From NCBI GenBank assembly GCA_034437455.1, contig DAOTUB010000311.1, forward strand, positions 1 through 22,344: 22,344 nucleotides of DNA, written 5' to 3'. How positions within the stretch are numbered: position 1 is the stretch's first letter; each line of letters starts with the position of its first letter. Below the pieces are notes generated by a model, which saw nothing but the letters and a program-made list of their open reading frames with translations, was not told the origin of the DNA and did not search any database. Made by a program: the position numbers and the translations under genes. Origin of the DNA: DAOTUB01 sp034437455 (GTDB lineage Bacteria > Chloroflexota > Anaerolineae > B4-G1). Positions 6,790 through 15,000 of this stretch are shown here, one piece after another.

Positions 6790-9700
6790 GTGCTACGTAA
6801 AGTCGTTCAAAACCTCAAGTATGTGTTTATACCTGGATTGTTGACCATGGTCGTGCTGTTGACAGCGGCCTGTGGCGACCGGGCGATTCCTGTCCAATCC
6901 CCAAGCATGGTTAGCCAAGAAGCCACGCCAACCGCGCATCCCCAAACCGACAATGGCCCGCGCCCTCAATACATCCAGGATGACACGGTTAAATTTGAGC
7001 GCATCTCGGTCGAACAGGGGCTTTCTCAAAGTTCGGTCCGTTCCATCTTCCAGGATAGTAAAGGGTTCTTGTGGTTCGGCACGAACGATGGATTGAACAA
7101 ATATGATGGATACGACTTTACAGTATATCGGCACAATCCAGAGGATCCCCATAGTCTGTGCAACAATACGATCTTGGCGCTTTACGAAGATCATTCAGGT
7201 ATGCTCTGGATTGGCACCGAAGATGGACTCGATAAATTCGATCGGGATACAGAACAATTCACCCATTATCGAAATATTCCAGATGATCTGGGGAGCCTGA
7301 GCGGCAGTCAAATCCGGGCCATTTATGAAGATCGGTCGGGAGTGCTCTGGGTTGGCACGTGGGGTGGAGGGCTTAACCGATTTGATCGAGAAAGCGAGCG
7401 GTTCACCCATTATCAGTACAGTCTTTATGATGACGACAGTTTGGGTAGCGATGTGGTCGAGGTGATTTACCAAGATCGGTCGGGAGTGCTATGGGTTGGC
7501 ACTCGGGGCGGTGGACTGGATAGATTTGATCGGGAAAGGCAACAGTTTGTCCACTATGTACACGACCCGGACGATCCCTATAGCCTGAGTCACAACACGG
7601 TCGTGGCGATTTACGAAGACCAGGCAGGGGTGCTTTGGATTGGAACCGACGGCGGTGGATTGGATGGGTTCTACCGTTCCTCAGAGCAGTTTTTTCATTA
7701 TCCTCACAACCCCACCGATCCCCACAGTCTGAGTTATCCGATCGTCACATCAATTTCTGAAGACCAATCGGGAGAGCTTTGGGTCGGCACCTGGGGCGGT
7801 GGGCTTGATAGATTTGATCGAGAAAAGAAACAATTTGTCCATTATCCGAGCAATCCGGATGATCCGTATAGCTTGGGTAGCAACGTCATAGAATCGATGT
7901 ATAAGGATCGGTCTGGGGTGCTCTGGGTTGGAACGTATGGCGGTGGGCTGAGTAAACTCGATCCAGAAACGGAGAAATTTACTCACTACCGGACCGTGCC
8001 CCGAGATCCTAATAGCTTGAGCGACGATATGGTTTGGTCTCTTCTCAAAGACGAGGCCGGTATGCTCTGGATTGGAACGGCGAGTGGTGGGCTTAACAAG
8101 CTTGATCGAGCAACAGGGCAATTTACCTTTTATCGAAATGATCCCAACGATCCCCATAGTCTGAGTGACAATATGGTCTCCGCCCTGCACCAAGACCGAA
8201 CAGGGACGCTCTGGGTTGGGACGGGGGGTAAGGGGCTCGATAGGTTTGATCGAGAAAATGAGCAGTTCATCCACTATCCGCACGATCCCGATGATGCCTG
8301 TAGCTTGAGCGATAACACGGTCATAGCCATATACGAGGATCACTCTGGCGTGCTTTGGATTGGAACGTATGGCGGCGGACTTGATAGATATGACCGCTCT
8401 ACAGATTGTTTTATCCACTATCCGCACGATCCTCGAGATCCGCATAGCTTGAGCCACAATACGGTCTGGTCAATCTACCAAGATCGCGCTGGAGTGCTCT
8501 GGGTTGGCACCCGAGGGGGCGGGCTAAATAGATTTGAGCGCGAGACGGAGCAATTCACCTCCTACCAGAACGACCCTGATATTCCCAACAGCTTGAGTGA
8601 CGATTTGGTCTATGCGATTCACGAGGACCAATCGGGAATGTTGTGGATCGGGACAGGGGGAGGAGGGCTCAATAGATTCGATCGGGAAACGGAGCAATTT
8701 ACCCATTACAGATACAAAGAGAAAAATGGGCTGCCGAATGATGTGATTTATGGAATATTGGAAGATGAGAAGGGGTTCCTCTGGCTCAGTACAAACAACG
8801 GATTGTCAAAGTTCGATCCGCGAACGGAAACGTTCAAGAATTACGACGCGAGCGATGGTCTTCAGAGCAACGAGTTTAACGGCGGTGCATATTACCAAAG
8901 TAGCGATGGGGAGATGTTCTTTGGGGGCGTCAATGGCTTCAACGCATTTTACCCGGATCAAATAGAGGACAATCCCTACGTACCGCCAGTGGTGCTGACC
9001 TCTTTGACGCAAGGTGGTCAAGACGTAGACGTGGGCAAAGCTGCTGAAAACGTAACAGAAGCGACGTTTCACTGGCCGAATAATTTTTTCGAGTTTGAAT
9101 TTGCCGCTCTGAGCTATAGTCAACCAGGCGAGAATCAGTATGCCTATATGCTGGAAGGGCTGGAGGATTGGGTTTACGTAGGAACGAGACGATTTGGAAG
9201 ATACACCAATCTCCCTGGTGGAACGTACACGCTGAAGATCAAAGGCTCAAACAATGACAGAGTCTGGAATGAAAAAGGCGCTTCAGTGACCCTCACCATT
9301 GTGCCGCCGTTCTGGGGGACGTGGTGGTTCAGAGCGGTCGTGGCCCTGATAGTGGTGGGAGGCGTGATCGGCGGTTATCGATTGCGCGTCAGGAGCATTG
9401 AGACGCGCAGCCGCGAGCTTGAAAATCAGGTGAGGGAACGGACAGCCGAGCTTTTGCGAACCAATGAACTGTTGAAGCAAGAGATTCTCGAGCGCGAGCG
9501 GGCGGAAGAGGCACTGGCGCAACAGGCCGCCGAGGTCGCCGTGGCCGCCGAGCGCAGCCGGCTGGCCCGTGACCTGCACGACGCCGTCACCCAGACACTC
9601 TTTTCGGCCAGCCTCATTGCCGAGGCGCTGCCCAATGTCTGGGCAAACGACCGGGATGAGGGAGAGCAACTCCTGGCCGAAATCCGGCGGTTGAGCCGCG

Positions 9701-10197
9701 GGGCATTGGCCGAGATGCGCACCCTGTTGTTGGAACTGCGACCGGCGGCCCTGGTCGAGACGAGTCTGGGCGAACTATTGCATCAACTCGCCGAGGCCGT
9801 CACCGGGCGGACGGGCGTGCCTGTCACGGTAGCGGTGGAGGGTCAGTGCGAGCTATCTTCCGACGTTCACGTGGCCCTGTATCGCATCGCCCAGGAGGCA
9901 TTGAACAACGTGGTCAAACATGCTTGCGCCGAGCACGTGGCCGTCAGTCTGTGCTGTGTTCCCCTTCCCGTCTCGCAGAGACGTCGTCTTTTAGCCGAGG
10001 GAAGAAAGGGGCGGATGGTAAAGCTGCGGATACGCGACGATGGATGCGGTTTTGACCTGGGAGAGGTTTTACCCGATCACATGGGCCTGGGCATCATGCA
10101 CGAGCGAGCACAAGCCATCGGTGCTACGTTAGAGATTGAGAGTGAGCCTGGCCTGGGCACACAGGTCGTGGTGATATGGAAGGAGGATGAGAGATGA
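6790..10197 (+). CDS. Two-component propeller sensor histidine kinase (lipoprotein-type N-terminus)
   Basis: From GTG 6790 this is 1135 residues. The start is chosen because AGAGAGG (6778-6784) precedes it and it opens a lipoprotein signal ending in LTAAC. Residues about 67-755 form Reg_prop beta-propeller blades: I count 12 LW-x-GT blades of about 48 residues, then a LWLST blade and a MFFGG blade, 14 in all, as expected for two seven-blade propellers. A Y_Y_Y domain follows (about 760-840), then one membrane helix (about 844-867), a coiled coil, HisKA_3 with phospho-acceptor His930 in RDLHD, and HATPase_c with N1039/N1040 and DDGCGFD at 1083-1089. The propellers would sense an extracytoplasmic ligand, unidentified here, and the kinase would phosphorylate the regulator whose start overlaps its stop by 4 nt. 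Related sensors in Bacteroidetes control polysaccharide use, but no glycan genes are seen here. Confidence 0.95.
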   Translation: MLRKVVQNLKYVFIPGLLTMVVLLTAACGDRAIPVQSPSMVSQEATPTAHPQTDNGPRPQYIQDDTVKFERISVEQGLSQSSVRSIFQDSKGFLWFGTNDGLNKYDGYDFTVYRHNPEDPHSLCNNTILALYEDHSGMLWIGTEDGLDKFDRDTEQFTHYRNIPDDLGSLSGSQIRAIYEDRSGVLWVGTWGGGLNRFDRESERFTHYQYSLYDDDSLGSDVVEVIYQDRSGVLWVGTRGGGLDRFDRERQQFVHYVHDPDDPYSLSHNTVVAIYEDQAGVLWIGTDGGGLDGFYRSSEQFFHYPHNPTDPHSLSYPIVTSISEDQSGELWVGTWGGGLDRFDREKKQFVHYPSNPDDPYSLGSNVIESMYKDRSGVLWVGTYGGGLSKLDPETEKFTHYRTVPRDPNSLSDDMVWSLLKDEAGMLWIGTASGGLNKLDRATGQFTFYRNDPNDPHSLSDNMVSALHQDRTGTLWVGTGGKGLDRFDRENEQFIHYPHDPDDACSLSDNTVIAIYEDHSGVLWIGTYGGGLDRYDRSTDCFIHYPHDPRDPHSLSHNTVWSIYQDRAGVLWVGTRGGGLNRFERETEQFTSYQNDPDIPNSLSDDLVYAIHEDQSGMLWIGTGGGGLNRFDRETEQFTHYRYKEKNGLPNDVIYGILEDEKGFLWLSTNNGLSKFDPRTETFKNYDASDGLQSNEFNGGAYYQSSDGEMFFGGVNGFNAFYPDQIEDNPYVPPVVLTSLTQGGQDVDVGKAAENVTEATFHWPNNFFEFEFAALSYSQPGENQYAYMLEGLEDWVYVGTRRFGRYTNLPGGTYTLKIKGSNNDRVWNEKGASVTLTIVPPFWGTWWFRAVVALIVVGGVIGGYRLRVRSIETRSRELENQVRERTAELLRTNELLKQEILERERAEEALAQQAAEVAVAAERSRLARDLHDAVTQTLFSASLIAEALPNVWANDRDEGEQLLAEIRRLSRGALAEMRTLLLELRPAALVETSLGELLHQLAEAVTGRTGVPVTVAVEGQCELSSDVHVALYRIAQEALNNVVKHACAEHVAVSLCCVPLPVSQRRRLLAEGRKGRMVKLRIRDDGCGFDLGEVLPDHMGLGIMHERAQAIGATLEIESEPGLGTQVVVIWKEDER

Positions 10198-10835
10198 ACA
10201 CAACAGATCGCATTCGGGTGATGATCGTGGATGACCACGCCATGGTTCGCAAAGGATTGGCCACCTTCTTAAAAGTCACTCAAGATCTGGAACTGGTCGG
10301 CGAAGCCAGCAATGGCGAGGAAGCCCTGCGTCTGTGCGAAAAAGCCCGGCCAGATGTGATCCTGATGGACCTGATGATGCCCAAAATGGATGGGACAGAA
10401 GCCACTCAGGCCATCCTCAAGCGGTGGCCTCAGGTGCAGATCATCGCTTTGACCAGCTTTCAGGAGAGAGAGCTGGTGCAAAAAGCGCTCCAGGCCGGAG
10501 CCATCAGCTACCTGCTGAAGAACGTCTCATTTGACGATCTGATCGAAGCGGTCCGGGCAGCCTATGCCGGACGGTCTACCCTGGCCCCAGAGGCGACCCA
10601 GGCGCTGATCCAAGTTGCCAGTCAAGAAACTGGCCCGGGGCACGATTTGACCCCTCGCGAGCGCGAGGTGTTGGTTCTGGTGGTCGAGGGATTGAGTAAC
10701 CCGGAAATTGCCGAGCGATTGACCATCAGCCGCTCGACGGCCCGAGCTCACGTCAGCAACATCCTATCCAAACTGAACGTGTCCAATCGCGCAGAGGCGA
10801 TAGCTTTGGCGCTGCGAAGCAAATTGGTCACCTGA
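10194..10835 (+). CDS. NarL/FixJ-type response regulator (REC + LuxR HTH), first copy
   Basis: This 213-residue protein has an N-terminal receiver domain with the acidic pair D13/D14, phospho-acceptor D59 (in LMDLMMP), T87 and K109. A C-terminal LuxR-type helix-turn-helix follows at about 147-210, with LTPREREVLVLVVEGLSNPEIAERL and the recognition helix SRSTARAHVSNILSKL. It would bind DNA as a dimer after phosphorylation by the kinase, whose TGA it overlaps in ATGA. It is a close paralogue of the regulator at 21496-22140: the receiver segment from ALTSFQE to SYLLKN is nearly identical. Cross-talk between the two systems is therefore possible. The target genes are unknown; palindromic dyads at its own 3' end are candidates for binding. 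Confidence 0.96.
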   Translation: MNTTDRIRVMIVDDHAMVRKGLATFLKVTQDLELVGEASNGEEALRLCEKARPDVILMDLMMPKMDGTEATQAILKRWPQVQIIALTSFQERELVQKALQAGAISYLLKNVSFDDLIEAVRAAYAGRSTLAPEATQALIQVASQETGPGHDLTPREREVLVLVVEGLSNPEIAERLTISRSTARAHVSNILSKLNVSNRAEAIALALRSKLVT

Positions 10836-10864
10836 CCAAGGAAAAGATTGGACACCTGTCCGAT
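10824..10864. promoter_or_regulatory. Pair of palindromic dyads at the end of the first regulator gene
   Basis: TTGGTCACCTGACCAA (10824-10839) is a perfect 7+2+7 palindrome across the stop codon. A second site, ATTGGACACCTGTCCGAT (10847-10864), is the same pattern with one mismatched pair. The centres are 24 bp apart. The shared pattern is TTGGWCACCTGWCCRA. Tandem dyads suit a dimeric regulator, but they could also be part of an RNA structure ahead of the terminator. Confidence 0.45.
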
Positions 10865-10870
10865 GCCAAA

Positions 10871-10905
10871 ATCCCCCAGATGGCCGATGCATCTGGGGGA
10901 TTTTT
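10871..10905 (+). terminator. Intrinsic terminator after the first sensor/regulator pair
   Basis: ATCCCCCAGATG (10871-10882) pairs perfectly with CATCTGGGGGAT (10890-10901) around the loop GCCGATG, and T residues run to 10905. The loop is nearly the same as that of the terminator at 22174-22208. Confidence 0.95.
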
Positions 10906-10975
10906 GTTGTATGATTAACACGAGGTTGAGCCTCAATCATGGATAGGTAATCATCAGAGACCACTTCTTGTTGAT

Positions 10976-11008
10976 GGAGCAGGGCAGTTTCCACGGCCGC
11001 CCTGCTCC
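10976..11008. other. Hairpin in the 425-nt gap after the first regulator
   Basis: GGAGCAGGGC (10976-10985) pairs perfectly with GCCCTGCTCC (10999-11008) around a 13-nt loop, and GTTTTT follows at 11014-11019. This could be a second terminator or the 3' end of a small RNA. No ORF of note is in the gap between 10836 and 11260, which otherwise holds the dyads and the degenerate 3'-region copy listed separately. Confidence 0.55.
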
Positions 11009-11021
11009 TTCACGTTTTTGG

Positions 11022-11113
11022 CTTGACCAAGAGAATGATTGGACACGTGTCTAGGAAAAAGATTAGACACATATCCAATCGTGAAACTCTCCAGATGGCC
11101 GATGTATCTGAAG
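11022..11113 (+). repeat. Degenerate second copy of the first regulator's 3' region
   Basis: This stretch repeats the order of elements seen at 10833-10901: TTGACCAAG, then GATTGGACAC, then CCAGATGGCCGATG followed by ATCTG. Its version of the terminator stem (11089-11096 with 11106-11113) has one mismatch and no good T-tract, so termination is probably weak. It also contains an additional dyad absent from the first copy. The match indicates a local duplication or the remains of a lost regulator gene. Confidence 0.6.
11037..11080. promoter_or_regulatory. Second cluster of two palindromic dyads
   Basis: GATTGGACACGTGTCTAG (11037-11054) contains the perfect palindrome GACACGTGTC (11042-11051). 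GATTAGACACATATCCAATC (11061-11080) has complementary ends, GATTAGA against TCCAATC, with one mismatch. The two centres are about 24 bp apart, the same spacing as the pair at 10824-10864. A TATACT hexamer (11125-11130) with no good -35 lies downstream, as would suit an activator-dependent promoter for the receiver gene at 11261; this last step is inference. Confidence 0.4.
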
Positions 11114-11260
11114 TGGATCTGTTTTATACTGAATACAACAGGACAGTTAAACCTGAGCTGTGCCTGGTATTAGATTTGTAGATATGAGACGATGTCACTT
11201 GAAACATCTGGTGGAGTCTGGATTGAGAAATTGACTACTGGTTGGAAAGGGTATACACAG

Positions 11261-11689
11261 ATGCACGTCTTGGTCGCTGATGACCAACCAACAGTCCGGT
11301 TTGCGCTGCGTGTGTTACTGGAACGGCAACCGGGTTTGAACGTGGTGGGCGAGGTCGCTAATGCCGAGGATTTGTTGACTCAGGTAGAGGCGATCTGCCC
11401 TGAGCTAGTATTGCTCGGCTGGGAGCTGCCAGGCTTGGCGGCAAAAAGCACGATATCCGCCTTGCGCAAAACTTGTCCTCGTCTATTTGTAATCGCTCTC
11501 AGTGGCAGGCCAGAGGCGCGTCGAGCCGCTCTGGATGCCGGAGCCGATATCTTTGTCAGTAAGGGTGATCCGCCAGAACGATTACTGGTGGCGATTGAAA
11601 ATTTTTGGGATGAATCACATCTGAATCCACTCGCCCAAGAGCTCCAACGCAACGAGTTGCGTCAGAATTCCAGTCATCGCAGACTTTGA
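11261..11689 (+). CDS. Stand-alone receiver-domain protein lacking the phospho-acceptor Asp
   Basis: From ATG 11261 (preceded by AAAGGG at 11246-11251) this is 142 residues. An in-frame ATG at 11192 would add 23 residues that do not resemble a receiver. The fold is a clear response-regulator receiver: acidic pair D7/D8, the VLL-x-WELPGL block after strand 3, ALSGR after strand 4, and a conserved Lys in FVSKGD. However, the phospho-acceptor position after LVLL is Gly53 (codon GGC at 11417-11419) rather than the Asp expected in the usual LLDWELPG motif. There is no DNA-binding domain. It is either a phosphorylation-independent pseudo-receiver, for example a decoy or scaffold for the adjacent kinases, or a decaying gene. 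The tail after about residue 125 is polar. It stands alone with 324 nt of non-coding DNA behind it. Confidence 0.8.
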   Translation: MHVLVADDQPTVRFALRVLLERQPGLNVVGEVANAEDLLTQVEAICPELVLLGWELPGLAAKSTISALRKTCPRLFVIALSGRPEARRAALDAGADIFVSKGDPPERLLVAIENFWDESHLNPLAQELQRNELRQNSSHRRL

Positions 11690-11789
11690 TTTTGCCCAAT
11701 AATATCTGTCAGTGATTTCTACCAGTATCTATCAAGGCAGCCACGGGCGCATCTAAAACTTGGGGGAGTATCCAGTGAAGAGCCAATCC

Positions 11790-11951
11790 AGCGCCGGTCG
11801 AGTAGGCCCGAAGGGCCATATCGAAACCAAGCGAGTGATCTGTAGAGCCGCTCACTTCACTTCACTTCGACAAGCTCAGTACAAGCGACAGGCTCAGCAC
11901 TAGGGTTTCGGTACGCGCGAAGCTTTGTTTCGATGAAACTCAACCAGCGCT
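11790..11951. repeat. Second intergenic inverted-repeat element
   Basis: The outer arms AGCGCCGGTCGAGT (11790-11803) and ACTCAACCAGCGCT (11938-11951) are complementary at 12 of 14 positions and match the arms of the 10-149 element. Inner motifs ATCGAAACC (11819-11827) and GGTTTCGGT (11904-11912) also face each other. The loop holds CTTCGACAAGCTCAG (11865-11879), a motif I associate with dispersed environmental-genome repeats. The whole gap 11690-12013 contains nothing else that looks like a gene. The element precedes the HEAT/M1 operon. Confidence 0.7.
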
Positions 11952-12013
11952 CACTTCCTCAAGATTTGTATACGCCCGGCAGCGACGCGGAAAGGTAGCC
12001 CAAAGGATACAAC

Positions 12014-15000
12014 ATGAAAAGGGTCTCGGTTTTGTTGCTAACCTTGGCTCTCTTCGCGAGCGGGACAACGGCCTGTAGTTCTACCCCGGTGGATGAGACA
12101 ACCATCCAGGCCCTGGGGTACGGGGATTGGGACCTGCGCTGGGCCGTGGCCAGGGAAGTAGCAAGAACTGGGCCGGAAGCTATCTCTCCTCTCGTGCAGG
12201 CATTGGAGGAGGAAGAGGACCCTCGCGTGCGCGTGGGCGCGGTCTGGGCGCTGGGGCTGATCGGGCCGGAGGAGCAGGCACTCACCGCGCTCATCAGGGC
12301 GCTGGAAGAGGACGAAAACTGGCAGGTGCGCTGGGCTGCCGCCGGGGCGCTAGGCAAGATCGGCCCGGACGAAGGCGTCGTCCCGGCCCTCGGCCAGACT
12401 CTGGAGGATGAGAATGGCTCGGTGCGCGAAGCCGCGGTCGAGGCCTTGGTTCGCATTGGACCCCAGGCTGTTCCCACACTCGACCAGATTCTCCTGAAAC
12501 ACGAGGACGCCGACGTGCGCGAGGCCGCTGCCAGAGCGCTGGAACGGATCGGGCCGCGAACGGTTGAATCTATCCCCACGTTCAACCAGGCTCTTTTGCA
12601 GGATGAGGACGCCGATGTGCGTGAGGCCGCTGCCAGAGCGCTGGAACGGATCGGGCCGCAAGCGGATGAATCTGTCTCCGCTCTCAGTCAGGCTCTTTTA
12701 CAGGACGAGGACGCCGACGTGCGCGAGGCTGCCGCCAGGGCGCTGGAGCAGATCGGGTCGGGAGCGCTAGAGGCCATCCCCGCCCTGATCCAGGCTTTGG
12801 ATGATGATTGCCAACCTATGCGCGAGGTCGCCGCCAGGACGTTGGAGCGGATCGGGCCGGAGGCGGTGGAGGCTGTTCCTGCTCTCATCTGCGCCCTGGA
12901 GAATGAAGAGGCAAGAATACACAGGATAGCCATCAACGCGCTGGTGCGCATCGGGGCCAGGGCGGTTCCTTCTCTCAGCCAGGCGTTGCAAAACGGGAGC
13001 GACGAGCTGCGCGAGAGAGCCATGGAGGTATTGGGACGGATCGGCCCGCGGGCTGTGGAGGCTGTCCCCGCCCTCATCCACGTGCTGGAGGACGAGGACG
13101 CAGAAATGCGTCGGGCCGCTGCCGTGGCTCTGGAGCAGATCGGGCCGGGGGCGGTGGAGGCCGTCCCTGCCCTCATCCACGCCCTGCCAGACGAGAGCGC
13201 CGATGTACGCAAGAGCGTCGCCAGAGCTTTGGGGCGGATCGGGCCAGAAGCGGCAGAGGCCATCCCCGCTCTCGGCCAGGCGTTGGGGGATGAGGAGTGG
13301 AGCGTGCGTCGCGAGGCCGCCGACGCACTGGGGCAGATCGGCCCGCGGGCGGTGGAGGTCATCCCCGTCATCATCCAGGCCCTGGAGGACGAGAACGTCG
13401 ATGTGCGCGAGGCCGCCACCGAGGCGCTGGGCGAGATCGGGCCAGGGGCCACGAGCGCCGTCCCCGCTCTCGGTCGGCTGCTGGAGGACGAGGATGAAAG
13501 CGTGCGTCAGGCCGCCGCCGAGGCGCTGGGAAAGATCGGACCGCAGGCGGTTTCCCCTCTCAAGCAGGCTCTGCGAGATGAGAGCGCCGATGTGCGCAAA
13601 GCCGCCGCCGAGGCGCTGGCTGAGATCGGACCGCAGGCAGTGGAGGCCGTTCCTACCCTCATCCGAATGTTGGAGGATGATAGCGATTCCGTGTGCAAAG
13701 CCGCTGCCAGGGCGCTGACGCACATTGGAACAGGCGCGATCGCTGCTCTTGGCCAGGCCTTGCAACACGAGAACCCCGACGTGCGGGCGGCTGCCGTCGA
13801 GGCATTGGGGGGAATTGAGCCAAAGACGGCGGAGACCATCCCTATCCTCGTCCAGGCATTGAAAGACGAGGATTACTGGGTGCGCAAAGCGGCCATTGAC
13901 GCGCTGAGAGAGAGCGGGCCGGAGGTTGTGCCTGCCATCATCCCGGTCTTGCAGAGTGAACGCGCCGACACGCGCGAGGCCGCTGCCAGGGTGTTGGTGC
14001 GGATCGGGCCAGAGGCGGCGGAGGCTATCCCCGCTCTCGTCCAGACGTTGGAGGATGAGGATGCAGAGGTGCGCTGGGCCGCTGCCTGGGCGCTGGGAGA
14101 GATTGGGCCTTCAGCGGAGACGATTCCTGCTCTCATCCAGGCGTTGAGAGACGAGAGTACAGAAGTACGTCGTGCCATCGCCGGGGCGCTGGGCAAGATG
14201 GGGCCGGAGGCCGTTCCATCTCTCATTTCGGCGCTGGAGGATCAAGACCCTCGGGTGCGCCGGGCCGCCGACGACGCGCTGCAAACCATCACCGGTCAGG
14301 ACCTGGATCAGTATGTCGCCCGCTGGCAGTCCTGGTGGGCGGGGCACGCCGCTGAAGCGTTCGTTGCCACTTTGGAACAGGGTATGGTTCACACGAGCAT
14401 TGCACCGCACCTGTTCGATGTAGCCTGGGACGATCGCGCCATCTTCCGCGCGGGATTGCTGGACGCGGGACAGGCGGCGCTTGATCGCTTGCCGGACGCA
14501 TCTGTATACCACATTGATCTGCAAATTCCGGACGATTTCCTTTCGTTGCGAGGCCACGAGCAAGCCTGCTACACCAACCGGGAAAGGAAACCCCTCGACG
14601 AGATGTACCTCCGCCTGTTTCCGAACACAGCCGGCGGTGCGATCACTCTGTCCGCGCTCAAGGTGGACGGCCAGGACGTGGAGCCTGTCTATGAATTACG
14701 CGATAGCGCCCTCCGCGTGCCGCTTTCGGAGCCCCTGCAACCTGGCGAGCAGGTCGTCATCCAGATGGACTTTGAGGTAGAGGTCCCTCGTGAGATGGGG
14801 GGCAACTATGGCGTGTTCGGTTACTTTGACGACGTGCTGGTTCTGGACGAGTTCTACCCGGTCATCCCGGTCTACGACGACGAAAGTTGGAACGTGGAAA
14901 TTCCTCCTCCCCATGGAGATCTGAGCTGCTTTGACGCCAGCTTTTACCTGGTGCGCGTGACTGCGCCAGAGCATTTGACGATCGTTGCTTCGGGCATCGT

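Noticed and set aside
7750..8457. Minus-strand open frame with internal repeats opposite the first sensor
   Set aside because: The repeats are the antisense image of the propeller blades; there is no start signal or independent domain.
6990..8760. Regularly spaced similar sequences suggesting a CRISPR or satellite array
   Set aside because: The period is about 144 nt, in frame, and encodes propeller blades; the units are diverged, with no short identical repeats or unique spacers.
12688..13768. Overlapping minus-strand open frames opposite the HEAT array
   Set aside because: They are produced by GC-rich repeated codons of the HEAT units and have low-complexity translations.
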